Source of the DNA: an uncultured Clostridia bacterium
Lineage (GTDB): Bacteria > Bacillota > Clostridia > TANB77 > CAG-508
Direction of reading: 5' to 3'
Assembly (NCBI GenBank): GCA_947627185.1
Contig: CANQVF010000013.1
Coordinates: 1-51,358 of the forward strand
Length of the DNA: 51,358 bases
Under the pieces are notes generated by a model. The model did not search any database. It saw only the letters and a list, made by a program, of their open reading frames with translations, and was not told the origin of the DNA. How positions within the stretch are numbered: position 1 is the first letter of the stretch; every line of letters begins with the position of its first letter. The translations under genes and the position numbers were made by a program. This document shows positions 42,489-51,238 of this stretch, one piece after another.

Positions 42489-44342
42489 TTAATTATAATC
42501 ACTTATATCTTTATTTTCTCCATCATTATTATTTTTAGAGTTTCCCGTTGTATCATCTTTTTTCTTAACCTCGTGATTTTCACTTTTTGAAGCAGAGTTT
42601 GTATTAAATGTTTCTAAAATATCTATATTTTTAATATCTTCATTTAACTGATTCATTCCTATTTTTATTATACAATTTTTATCAACAAAATATTTAATAT
42701 TATAATATGAAGGTAAATTATATATTCCATTTAACTGTTCTCTTAACAAAACATCTATCCCTGATGAATCTGCTTCCACATAAGAAACTAATTCAATTGG
42801 TTGATCTTTAATACTTCTTTTATTTTTTATTTCTTTTTTCAAATAAATTAAATATCCTAAAGAATTTTTGCTATCCTTTTTTCCTAAAATTTGATATCTT
42901 AAAAAATCTTCATCTATACTTTCTGCTGAAAAACCAATTTCACTTAAAACTGATTTTATTTTATTTTTATTTTCATCAGACATTTTTGCTAAATCAATAA
43001 TTTTGCCTGTTTCATCTATTCTAAAAGAACTATAACCTCCTAATGCTCCTTCAATAAGTCTTGGCATACCTTTTTGGGTTGCTATTTCTCTAAATTCATT
43101 AAATCTTTTTAATGTAATTTCTCTATTTGCATTAGTTATTAAAAATAAACTAGCTCTTGTTCCTTTTTCTTCTTCTATTTTTTTAATTTGTTCTAAAAAA
43201 ATTTCTATATTTTTTAAATTTTTATCTCTTTGTTTTTTATTTTCATCTCTTTCAAACCATGAAAATATTATTGGTATAACTTTTTCTTTTACTAACGGAG
43301 TTTCAGTAATTTTTTGCATCGTTGATTGTAATTCTTTAGGAAAATCTTCATTATTTACTATTATTTTATTTTCTTTTTCTGGTTGATTTTCATCTTTTTG
43401 CGTTGTTCCTTGTAAATTTTGATTATTTACTTGTTTATTTAATTGCTTAATTTTAGGTGTATTTTTACTTACTGTTTTTCCAAATATACTCATTCTTTTA
43501 TTTTTATCTTGTAATTTTTTTAAGTTTTCATATTCATCACATAAATAAGAACTTTCTAATTTTAAATCTGAAATCTTTGTAAAAATAGTTAGCATATCAA
43601 ATAAATTCATATTTAATGTTTCTTGAATTAAACTTAAACATTCTGATATATCTTTTATTTCTTCTTTTTCAAAAATTTTATTTATATCTTCATATTGTCT
43701 ATTTACTGTTTTGCTTTTTGTTTTAATAAAATCATCTAATTTAACATTTTTTCTTTTTCTCGGGTTTTTATATTCTAGCAATGCTGAAACTACTTTTGGA
43801 TAATATTTTAATAAATATATACCATCTCTTGCCATTTTACTTTCAATTGATTCATACATTTGTTTTAAAAATTGAAGTTTTTTTATAGTTTCATCATCTA
43901 GATTTTCTTTTTCTAAATAATCTCTTATATCTGCAACATTTTGAATTTTTAAATATTCATAATATTTTCTGTTTAAATCAATTGCAAATTCAATTTTTTT
44001 GTTAATAGGTAATTTTTTATATTTTTCTAAATCTCTTGCTTGAGAATTTAAATCTGTATTTTTCCAAAAACTTGTATTTTTTATTGAATCTAAAAGAACA
44101 TAATAGTATTCATTTAATTGCATATCACTTTCATGTTTAAAATTTTCATATTTACTTGCAGTTTCTCTTATTGCAAGAATATTACACATATTTAAATCAA
44201 AATCTATTCTTGATCCAATGATTTCATTTGCAATGTCTCTTGAGCGTCCTTTTAAAAGCTTAGCTTTTTCCAATTTTTCTTTAAAATCAGAAATATCTAA
44301 ACTATTATTTTTATATGCAGTTACAACTTCATTATAGCTCAT
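42489..44342 (-). CDS. Large unrecognised soluble protein
   Basis: 617 aa. The N-terminal 300 residues are helical and charged. A Lys/Gln/Asn-rich linker covers about 300-345. The C-terminal domain (about 350-570) is alpha/beta, with IIFSWFERDENKKQRDKNLK and ASLFLITNANREITLKRFNE, which faintly recalls HAD hydrolase motif II, but I see no DxD motif I, so I do not assign it. The last 45 residues are disordered and polar. There is no membrane helix. It follows pcrA by 90 bp on the same strand. The long helical N-terminus suggests protein binding; this is a guess. Confidence 0.72.
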   Translation of the reverse strand: MSYNEVVTAYKNNSLDISDFKEKLEKAKLLKGRSRDIANEIIGSRIDFDLNMCNILAIRETASKYENFKHESDMQLNEYYYVLLDSIKNTSFWKNTDLNSQARDLEKYKKLPINKKIEFAIDLNRKYYEYLKIQNVADIRDYLEKENLDDETIKKLQFLKQMYESIESKMARDGIYLLKYYPKVVSALLEYKNPRKRKNVKLDDFIKTKSKTVNRQYEDINKIFEKEEIKDISECLSLIQETLNMNLFDMLTIFTKISDLKLESSYLCDEYENLKKLQDKNKRMSIFGKTVSKNTPKIKQLNKQVNNQNLQGTTQKDENQPEKENKIIVNNEDFPKELQSTMQKITETPLVKEKVIPIIFSWFERDENKKQRDKNLKNIEIFLEQIKKIEEEKGTRASLFLITNANREITLKRFNEFREIATQKGMPRLIEGALGGYSSFRIDETGKIIDLAKMSDENKNKIKSVLSEIGFSAESIDEDFLRYQILGKKDSKNSLGYLIYLKKEIKNKRSIKDQPIELVSYVEADSSGIDVLLREQLNGIYNLPSYYNIKYFVDKNCIIKIGMNQLNEDIKNIDILETFNTNSASKSENHEVKKKDDTTGNSKNNNDGENKDISDYN

Positions 44343-44410
44343 TCTTTTTCCTTAAATATTAAATAATTAATTTATCTTATTATATCTATTAACAATTAAA
44401 TTGTCAAAAT

Positions 44411-44453
44411 AAAAAAGAAGTGTACCGTAGGTTATTCTACGGTCTCTTCTTTT
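44411..44453 (-). terminator. Terminator overlapping the end of pcrA
   Basis: CCGTAG/CTACGG (44425-44430 with 44437-44442) forms the core, and AAAAGAAG/CTTCTTTT the base. On the minus strand the last five codons of pcrA form part of the stem, and a T run follows. Confidence 0.8.
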
Positions 44454-46756
44454 ATTATTTGTAATCCAGCAAATTTTGCCATTAATCTCTTATGTCCTAC
44501 TTTATCAAAATTTATATCTACTTTTAAATCTTCTCCTTCTTTTTCTACTGAATTAATAATTCCTTCACCAAATTTTTTATGTAATACTCTTACACCAGCT
44601 TTATAAACAGATAAATCCATATTATCTTCTTTATTTTTATTTAAACTGTTTAGAAAGCTTTCAGCACTTCTAAATTGATATGTTGTTTTTACTCCTCTTG
44701 ATGAAGCTACAGCAATATCTTTATATGCTGAAATAGATTCTTCTCTTGAATAATCCCTATAAGATGATTTTCTTCTTTCACCATAACTCCATTCATAATC
44801 TGTATCATATGTATTTTGTGATTTATCTTCTATATTTTCATAACCATCTAGCATATTTGCTGGAATTTCTTTAACAAATCTTGATACTGCATTACAACTT
44901 GTAGAGCCAAAAATTGTTCTTTGTCTGCTACATGTTAAAAATAAATTTTCTTTTGCTCTTGTAATTCCAACATAACATAGTCTTCTTTCTTCTTCAAGTT
45001 CTTTTTCTTCACCAATAGATTTATATCCTGGAAAAATTCCTTCTTCCATTCCTACTAAAAATACTACTGGAAACTCTAGACCTTTTGCACTATGAAGTGT
45101 CATTAAAGTAACAGAATCTTCTGTTTCTTCCATTCCATCTAAGTCAGAACTTAAAGTAATTCCTTCTAAAAATTCACTAAGAGAAGTATCTGCTGATTCT
45201 TCTTCAAATTCAATTGCCACTGTTAAAAATTCATCTAAGTTTTGTATTCTAGTTTCTGCTTCTACTGTATTTTCAATTTCTAAAGCCTTAGTATATCCTG
45301 TTTTATCTAAGGTTTCTTTAATTAATTCTGAAATTTTTAAATTTTCTTTTTTATTTCTCAATTCTTCTATTACATTTATAAATTCTCTAGTATTTGCAAA
45401 AACTCTATTCAATCCATATTCATCTGCATTTTTTATTATTTCATACATAGATATGCCATTACTTGCTGAAAGTTCTTCAATATTATCTAAACTAGTTTTT
45501 CCTACACCTCTTTTGGGTTCATTTATAATTCTTGTTAAACTTAAATTATCTGATGTATTTTGAATTAATCTTAAATAAGCAATAATATCTTTTATTTCTT
45601 TTCTTTCATAGAATTTTAAGCCTCCAACAATTTTATAAGGTATATCTTCTCTTCTTAAAATATCCTCTATACTACGAGATTGTGAATTCATTCTATAAAG
45701 AATGGCAAAATCTGAATATTTATAATATTCTTCAATTTTTAAAGAATTAATTTGTCTTACAATATAATTTGCTTCATCATATTCATTATCACCTCTAAAA
45801 ATTTTAGGTTTATTTCCTAAATCATTATCAGTCCATAATTTTTTTTCATATTTTGTTTCATTATTTTTAATTACTTCATTTGCAATATTTAAAATACTTT
45901 GAGTACATCTATAATTTTGCTCTAATTTAATTATTTTTGTACCAGGAAAATCTTTTTCAAAGTTTAAAATGTTTGTTATATCAGCTCCTCTAAAGCTATA
46001 TATTCCTTGATCATTATCTCCAACAACAGTAATATTTCCATATTTTGAAGCTAATAAAGATACTAATGTAAACTGTGCTTTATTTGTATCTTGATACTCA
46101 TCTACTAAAACATATTTAAATTTTCCAGAATAATATTCTAATAAATCTGGATTATCCATTAAAATTTTAATAGTAAAATTAATTATATCATCAAAATCAA
46201 TTGCATTATTTTCCTTTAATTTTCTTTGATAAATTTCATAAATTTCTGCAATTTTTTCTTTTCTAAAGTCTCCTTTAACTCTAGCTTTATAGCTGTCTGG
46301 CTCTAACATATCGTTTTTTGCATTACTGATTTCATATTGTATTGATTTATCTGAATAAAGTTTATCATCTAAATTTTGAGATTTAATTATTTGTTTTATT
46401 AAAGTTTTTTGATCTGATGTATCAAATATAATAAATGATGTATCAAAACCTAATCTATCAATTTGTTTTCTTAAAATCCTAACACAAATAGAGTGAAAAG
46501 TTCCTATCCACATATCTTTTGCAATATCTCCAACTAAACCTTCAACTCTTGTTTTCATTTCATTTGCTGCTTTATTTGTAAAAGTTATTGCTAAAATATC
46601 CCAAGGTTTTATTCCTTTTTCTCCCATTAAATATGCAATTTTATGTGTTAAAACTTTTGTTTTTCCACTTCCAGCACCTGCTATAACTAAGCATGGTCCT
46701 TCTGTGTTTACAACAGCTTCATATTGTTTATCATTTAATCCTTCTAATATATCCAT
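44432..46756 (-). CDS. pcrA: UvrD/PcrA-type DNA helicase
   Basis: 774 aa, normal length. Motif I AGAGSGKTKVLTHKIAYL, motif II VLVDEYQDTN, motif III VVGDNDQGIYSFRGA, motif IV LEQNYRCTQSILNIAN, motif V VTLMTLHSAKGLEFPVVFLV and motif VI EERRLCYVGITRAKENLFL are all intact. The C-terminal 50 residues (GVRVLHKKFGEGIINSVEKE) form the Tudor-like tail typical of PcrA, which binds RNA polymerase. It unwinds DNA 3' to 5' in repair and plasmid replication. AGGAG lies 7 bp before ATG. Confidence 0.97.
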   Translation of the reverse strand: MDILEGLNDKQYEAVVNTEGPCLVIAGAGSGKTKVLTHKIAYLMGEKGIKPWDILAITFTNKAANEMKTRVEGLVGDIAKDMWIGTFHSICVRILRKQIDRLGFDTSFIIFDTSDQKTLIKQIIKSQNLDDKLYSDKSIQYEISNAKNDMLEPDSYKARVKGDFRKEKIAEIYEIYQRKLKENNAIDFDDIINFTIKILMDNPDLLEYYSGKFKYVLVDEYQDTNKAQFTLVSLLASKYGNITVVGDNDQGIYSFRGADITNILNFEKDFPGTKIIKLEQNYRCTQSILNIANEVIKNNETKYEKKLWTDNDLGNKPKIFRGDNEYDEANYIVRQINSLKIEEYYKYSDFAILYRMNSQSRSIEDILRREDIPYKIVGGLKFYERKEIKDIIAYLRLIQNTSDNLSLTRIINEPKRGVGKTSLDNIEELSASNGISMYEIIKNADEYGLNRVFANTREFINVIEELRNKKENLKISELIKETLDKTGYTKALEIENTVEAETRIQNLDEFLTVAIEFEEESADTSLSEFLEGITLSSDLDGMEETEDSVTLMTLHSAKGLEFPVVFLVGMEEGIFPGYKSIGEEKELEEERRLCYVGITRAKENLFLTCSRQRTIFGSTSCNAVSRFVKEIPANMLDGYENIEDKSQNTYDTDYEWSYGERRKSSYRDYSREESISAYKDIAVASSRGVKTTYQFRSAESFLNSLNKNKEDNMDLSVYKAGVRVLHKKFGEGIINSVEKEGEDLKVDINFDKVGHKRLMAKFAGLQIIKEETVE

Positions 46757-46892
46757 TAATTTCTCCTATTTTTAGCAAACTTGTGTTTGTATTATATAAT
46801 TTTAATTTTCTTCTGTCAATATAATATTTTTTTATTTTAATTTAGCATAAAATATTATATATAATATTTTAATAATATAAAAGATTTCATAA

Positions 46893-46934
46893 AAAAATAA
46901 ATATTTGAATTTTTTAACTCAAATATTTATTTTT
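46893..46934 (-). terminator. AT-only hairpin terminator of the DUF1858 gene
   Basis: A perfect 16-bp stem (46893-46908 with 46919-46934) of A/T-rich bases; reading leftwards it ends in seven T. Confidence 0.75.
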
Positions 46935-46971
46935 AAATTTAATTTTTATTAATTTAATTTTTTATAATAAT

Positions 46972-47154
46972 TTATTTATTTAATTCTTTTACTAATTCTT
47001 CTACATCTATTCCATGAACTGAACAAGCTTCTTCTAAAGTTTCAGCTTGTGATGCAGGGCATCCTAAACAATGCATACCAGCATCTAATAATATATCTGC
47101 TTTTTCTGGAGCCATTTCTAATAATTCACCAATTTTTGTATTTTTATCTATCAT
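46972..47154 (-). CDS. DUF1858 domain protein
   Basis: 60 aa, a complete single domain: MIDKNTKIGELLEMAPEKAD, then the paired cysteines in AGMHCLGCPASQAETLEEAC, then HGIDVEELVKELN. The domain also occurs at the N-terminus of ScdA/RIC-type iron-sulfur repair proteins; the CxxC and second Cys may bind metal. Free-standing copies of this length are common in Clostridia. AAGGAGG lies 6 bp before the ATG. Confidence 0.93.
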   Translation of the reverse strand: MIDKNTKIGELLEMAPEKADILLDAGMHCLGCPASQAETLEEACSVHGIDVEELVKELNK

Positions 47155-47225
47155 TTTATTTCCTCCTTACATATATCATTTTTATCGTAGTGATAAATAT
47201 TTTACCATATTTTTTAAAAAAAGTA

Positions 47226-47254
47226 TAGACAAACCTAAAAAAAAGTTGTATTAT
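47226..47254 (+). promoter_or_regulatory. Promoter of the type IV secretion operon
   Basis: TAGACA (47226-47231), a 17-bp spacer and TATTAT (47249-47254), 30 bp before the first small gene. Confidence 0.6.
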
Positions 47255-47283
47255 ATATCAAATTTAGCAAAAGAGGTGATTTA

Positions 47284-47430
47284 ATGGAATTACTTTTTAA
47301 CCTCTTTTTCATAAGTTTTGGTATCAATATATTTATAATTATTTATTCAATGTATTCTTTAATGGAAATCTTTTTATTTCAAAGTTTGCAAGGTTCTAAA
47401 TTAAAAATCAAGAAAAATCAAATATTTTAG
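47284..47430 (+). CDS. 48-aa membrane protein, first gene of the secretion operon
   Basis: A short gene with one or two hydrophobic helices (MELLFNLFFISFGINIFIII, then YSMYSLMEIFLFQSL) and a basic tail ending KLKIKKNQIF. AAAGAGGTG lies 6 bp before the ATG. Its stop TAG overlaps the AGGA ribosome site of the VirD4-like gene, whose TTG start is 10 bp on, so the two are coupled. No family is recognised. Confidence 0.65.
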   Translation: MELLFNLFFISFGINIFIIIYSMYSLMEIFLFQSLQGSKLKIKKNQIF

Positions 47431-47439
47431 GAATTTATA

Positions 47440-47889
47440 TTGAAAAAATTTTTTTATAAAATATTATTTTTTATAATTTCTTTTCCAATTGTTTTTTTAT
47501 TAATTTATTTAATTTTTCAACCAATTTTTAATGCTGAACATTTATTATTTACATTTGCTATTCATCCATTTGATATAGTTTCAGTTTACCCAAATACTTG
47601 GATTTTATTAAAAAAATCTTATTTATTAAGTTTTTTAATTTCATATATTATTGTATTTAATAAAATTTTTAATTTTTTTAATTTAAAATTTCATTTAAAA
47701 TTAAAAAATAAAATATCTCTAAAAAAAGAAACTAATTCAAATACAATATCTCTTTTAGTTGGTCTTTTTGAAAATAATCCTATTTATATTGATGAAAAAG
47801 GTCTTTATCAAAATATTTTAATAACTGGTACTATTGGAACTGGAAAAACTTCTTCTGCTATGTACCCTTTTACTCGGACAATTAATTGA
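47440..47889 (+). CDS. VirD4/TraG-like coupling ATPase, N-terminal part (frame ends in a +1 shift)
   Basis: 149 aa from TTG 47440. Two membrane helices (about 5-28 and 60-80) are followed by the start of the ATPase: NPIYIDEKGLYQNILITGTI, then GTGKTSSAMYPFTR. This is the Walker A motif of TraG/VirD4 coupling proteins, which bring DNA or protein to the secretion channel. The frame stops 11 residues after Walker A, while the rest of the same protein continues in the +1 frame (47834-49171). One base too many near CTCGGACA at 47872-47880 would explain it. Either a frameshift mutation, a sequencing error or programmed +1 shifting. Confidence 0.8.
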   Translation: MKKFFYKILFFIISFPIVFLLIYLIFQPIFNAEHLLFTFAIHPFDIVSVYPNTWILLKKSYLLSFLISYIIVFNKIFNFFNLKFHLKLKNKISLKKETNSNTISLLVGLFENNPIYIDEKGLYQNILITGTIGTGKTSSAMYPFTRTIN

Positions 47890-49171
47890 TTATCAATCAA
47901 ATAATTTCTCTGAAAAATTAGCAATGCTTATATTAGATGTAAAAGGAAATTATTTAAAACAAGTATTTGAATTTGCAAAAACTAGTAATAGGTTAGATGA
48001 TATTATTGTTATAGATTTATCTGGAAATTTTAAATATAACCCGCTTGATAAACCTAATTTAAAGCCTATTGTTCTCGCAAACAGATTAAAAACAATTTTA
48101 ACTTTGTTTAGCCCAAATAATTCTGAATCTTATTGGCTTGACAAAGTAGAGCAAATTTTATCTGAAGCTATAAAATTTTGCAGGTTATATAATAATGGAT
48201 ATGTTTCTTTTTCTGAAATTCATAAACTTATAATGTTTTCTGATTACTATTATGAAAAGCTTTGCATACTTAAAGAATCATTTCAAAAAGGAAAACTTTC
48301 AGATTCAGATATATATAATCTTTTATCTTGTATAGATTTTTTTGAAAAAGAATTTTTTGCGTTAGATAATAGAACATTATCTATTTTAAAATCTGAAATT
48401 AGTAGAATTACTAGTATATTTATTTCTGATTACAATGTTTTAAAAACTTTTTGTCCAGCTCGTGAAAATATTAATTTTTATGGTTTTAAAGAAGTTTTAG
48501 ATAAAGGAAAAATTGTTGTTTTAAATATGAATATTGCAGAATATAAAAATCTTTCTAAAATTATTGCTACTTATTTAAAACTAGATTTTCAAACAGAAGT
48601 TATGTCAAGACTCGGAAATAATTCAAAAATACGAAAAAGTGCTTTTATAAGTGATGAATTTCATGAATATGTAACAACTACAGATAGTGATTTTTTCTCA
48701 ACATGTAGAGAAGCAAAATGTATTAATATTGTTGCAACCCAGAGTTATTCTTCTATAAAAAATGCTTTAAAAGATGAATCTTCTACTAAAGTTATTCTTC
48801 AAAATTTAATAAATAAATTTTGGTTTAGAACAGATGATATTTTTACAATTGAAGAAGCTCAAAAACAAATTGGAAAAGAAGAAAAAGAAAAGATTTCTAC
48901 TACTATTTCTGAAAATGCAAAAGAAACAAAATTTAACTTAATAACAAATACTTTAATGTCTAGAGATTCAAATTTATCAGAAAGTTACAACAAATACACT
49001 CAAAATGATTATATTTATGATACTAATTATTTTTCTCAAAGTCTTGAAACATTTAATTGTTTAAGTTTCATTTCTGATGGCTTGAGAATTCTTAAACCGA
49101 GAAAATTACAAATGATACCATATTATGAAAAAGAAAAATTTATGAAAGGATTAAAAAAATATGAAAAATAA
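47834..49171 (+). CDS. VirD4/TraG-like coupling ATPase, C-terminal part
   Basis: The frame is open from before 47834. True homologous sequence appears to begin near QLIDYQSNNFSEKL (about 47880), so the apparent ATG start is not real. It contains LAMLILDVKGNYLKQVFEFA (Walker-B-like segment) and a TraM-recognition type domain with AFISDEFHEYVTTTDSDFFS and NIVATQSYSSIKNAL. Joined to the preceding frame it gives a protein of about 577 aa, the normal size for a VirD4-like protein. The ATG of the pilin-like gene overlaps the end by 11 bp. Confidence 0.82.
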   Translation: MELEKLLLLCTLLLGQLIDYQSNNFSEKLAMLILDVKGNYLKQVFEFAKTSNRLDDIIVIDLSGNFKYNPLDKPNLKPIVLANRLKTILTLFSPNNSESYWLDKVEQILSEAIKFCRLYNNGYVSFSEIHKLIMFSDYYYEKLCILKESFQKGKLSDSDIYNLLSCIDFFEKEFFALDNRTLSILKSEISRITSIFISDYNVLKTFCPARENINFYGFKEVLDKGKIVVLNMNIAEYKNLSKIIATYLKLDFQTEVMSRLGNNSKIRKSAFISDEFHEYVTTTDSDFFSTCREAKCINIVATQSYSSIKNALKDESSTKVILQNLINKFWFRTDDIFTIEEAQKQIGKEEKEKISTTISENAKETKFNLITNTLMSRDSNLSESYNKYTQNDYIYDTNYFSQSLETFNCLSFISDGLRILKPRKLQMIPYYEKEKFMKGLKKYEK

Positions 49172-49490
49172 AAAAATATCAATTATTTATACTTTTATGC
49201 TTTCTTTTTTATTTATCTGCACATTTCATACTAGTGTATCAGCAGCAGATCCTAAATTAGTTACAACTTTAGATTCTGCTTTTGAAAAAATAGAAAGTTA
49301 TATTGTAAAAATTTCAACTCCAGCAGCTGCTGTTGCAGTTGGAACTGGTGTACTTATGAAAAAATTTAGTTTTGGTGATGAAGAAAAAATTCGTACAGCA
49401 AATAAGCTTATTCGAGGAAGTCTTTTTTCTTATGGTTTCATACTCTGTATTGATTTAATTTTATCTTTATTTCAAACATTATTATCTTAA
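49161..49490 (+). CDS. VirB2/TrbC-like pilin subunit
   Basis: 109 aa. Signal peptide at about 1-28 with the cleavage motif VSAADP. The mature part has two hydrophobic helices (TPAAAVAVGTGVLMKKF and SYGFILCIDLILSLFQTLL) joined by a short charged loop (GDEEKIRTANKLIRG). This is the layout of VirB2-type pilins of conjugation systems. Identity is by layout and position in the operon, not by a strict motif. Confidence 0.75.
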   Translation: MKNKKISIIYTFMLSFLFICTFHTSVSAADPKLVTTLDSAFEKIESYIVKISTPAAAVAVGTGVLMKKFSFGDEEKIRTANKLIRGSLFSYGFILCIDLILSLFQTLLS

Positions 49491-49499
49491 GGAAAAAAT

Positions 49500-50378
49500 A
49501 TGGAAGAACAAACAACTATTAATTTATCAGATATAATTTTTAATTCATTAAATGATTTATTTTCTAATTTATTTTCATCTATTGATAATTCAATTTATAG
49601 TGTTTTAGATGATATTATTTTTATTAAACCAGATATTTTAGCTAATTCAAAATTTGAACAAATTTTAGGAACTTCTAGTTCAAATGGAATTTTATTAATT
49701 GCAAACAGTTTAATTTTAGGTTTTATAATTTATTACTCAATAAATTATTTAATTTCACATTTAACTTATTCAAGAATAGATTCACCTAAACAATTTATTT
49801 TTAAAGCTATTATATTTATTGCTCTCATGAATTCCTCTATTTGGATTTGTGAACAAATAATAAATATTGTTTATTTAATAAGTAATAATATTTCAAAACT
49901 CGGTGAAAATCTATTTAATATAAATATTAATTTTTCAAACTTTATTGAAAATATTAATAAAACTGTATATATGCAAAATAGTGAATTTAATATATTTTCT
50001 TTCGATGGAATTATAAAGTCTTTTACAAGTTTTGGACTTATAAATTTAATTTTTACTTATTCTCTTAGATATATTATGATTCAAATTTTTATACTTATAA
50101 GTCCCTTTGCTTTTTTAAGTCTTATTACAAATTCATCTGAGTGGTTTTTTAAAATCTGGTTAAAAACATTTATATCTTTACTTTTAGTTCAAATATTAGT
50201 TTTGCTAATTTTAATACTTTCTTTTACAATAGATATAACTCAAAATTCTGTAATATCTAAACTTTTATTTATTGGTATTATTTTTGCTTTAACTAGATCA
50301 AATAATTATATGAAAGAAATTTTTGGCGGAATTACTACAACTGTTCAAGCTAACATATCAAGTTTTACTAATAATTAA
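49500..50378 (+). CDS. VirB6/TrbL-like integral membrane protein
   Basis: 292 aa with five or six membrane helices and a large outer loop between helices 2 and 3. ILISPFAFLSLITNSSEWFF near residue 200 is a pattern seen in TrbL/VirB6 family proteins, and the C-terminus ends in IFGGITTTVQANISSFT. In conjugation machines these form the inner-membrane platform of the channel. AAGGAAAAAAT precedes the ATG. It starts 9 bp after the pilin gene. The repeat array follows directly. Confidence 0.8.
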   Translation: MEEQTTINLSDIIFNSLNDLFSNLFSSIDNSIYSVLDDIIFIKPDILANSKFEQILGTSSSNGILLIANSLILGFIIYYSINYLISHLTYSRIDSPKQFIFKAIIFIALMNSSIWICEQIINIVYLISNNISKLGENLFNININFSNFIENINKTVYMQNSEFNIFSFDGIIKSFTSFGLINLIFTYSLRYIMIQIFILISPFAFLSLITNSSEWFFKIWLKTFISLLLVQILVLLILILSFTIDITQNSVISKLLFIGIIFALTRSNNYMKEIFGGITTTVQANISSFTNN

Positions 50379-50386
50379 TTTTTATC

Positions 50387-50886
50387 TTTCTAAATACATT
50401 TACCTCTCAAAATCTATATAAATAGTATTAATATGTGACGCGTAAGCGACCAAACGAAGCGTTAGCGAAGGGCGATTGGAGCAATCTTCATTTTGTTTTT
50501 ATTAAAAAAAGAAGATTTTGAGCACCAAATCACTAATTAATACTATTTTTCTAAATACATTTACCTCTCAAAAATCTATATAAATAGTATTAATATGTGA
50601 CGCGTAAGCGAACAACCGAAGCATTAGCGAAGGGCGATTGGAGCAATCTTCCTTTTGTTTATTTAAAAAAAGAAGATTTTGAGCACCAAATCACTAATTA
50701 ATACTATTTTTCTAAATACATTTACCTCTCAAAAATCTATATAAATAGTATTAATATGTGACGCGTAAGCGACCAACCGAAGCATTAGCGAAGGGCGATT
50801 GGAGCAATCTTCCTTTTGTTTTTATTAAAAAAAGAAGATTGCGACACCAAGTTACTAATTAATACTATTTATATAGATTTTGAGAG
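50387..50886 (+). repeat. Three tandem 161-bp repeats with inverted-repeat ends and a structured core
   Basis: Units start at 50387, 50548 and 50709 (period 161 bp, more than 90 per cent identical). Each has a left arm TCTATATAAATAGTATTAAT and, 100 bp on, the complementary ATTAATACTATT. The full arms are complete only at the outer ends (50404-50432 and 50858-50886, 29 bp). The core holds CGC-GTAA-GCG (50762-50771 in unit 3), GATTG-GAG-CAATC (50797-50809), and GCAATCTTC pairing with GAAGATTGC (50804-50812 with 50834-50842), which excludes the previous stem. It occupies the whole gap between the VirB6-like and PrgI-like genes. No ORF fits. Confidence 0.92.
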
Positions 50887-50929
50887 AGAAAAAAATATTT
50901 TAAGAAAAAAATTTTTTTAAGGAGCTCAT

Positions 50930-51238
50930 ATGCATTTTATTTTTCCAAAAAATTATAATTTCAAACCTAAAATATTAGGTTTTATTGAATATTCCACTGC
51001 TATTTTAGATGTAGTATTTGGAATTGTTTTATATTTTTTAGTTAATTTAATTTTTAAGAATATTAATTTAAAAATTTATATTTTTATTTCTCTATTTTTT
51101 CCAATATTTCTTATAAGTATTTTAGGTATAAATAAAGAAAGTATTATTTCAGTTTTTATTTATATTTTTAAATTTTTTAAAAACCAGAATAATTATCTTT
51201 ATAGTAAAAATAATAAAATAAATTTTCATAATCAATAA
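50930..51238 (+). CDS. PrgI/VirB3-like membrane protein
   Basis: 102 aa. A short cytoplasmic start (MHFIFPKNYNFKPKILGFIE) is followed by two closely spaced hydrophobic helices (about 26-46 and 52-70) and a basic tail. PrgI-family proteins of Gram-positive type IV secretion have this N-terminal P-K-N-Y/I plus two-helix arrangement and lie directly before the VirB4 ATPase. AAGGAG lies 6 bp before ATG. The gene is expected to be followed by VirB4, which is beyond the window. Confidence 0.75.
   Translation: MHFIFPKNYNFKPKILGFIEYSTAILDVVFGIVLYFLVNLIFKNINLKIYIFISLFFPIFLISILGINKESIISVFIYIFKFFKNQNNYLYSKNNKINFHNQ

Noticed and set aside
50387..50886. Repeat array as the antitoxin RNA of a type III toxin-antitoxin system
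   Set aside because: Those arrays have short units of about 35-40 nt followed by a terminator and a ToxN-type gene; here units are 161 bp and the next gene is a PrgI-like membrane protein.
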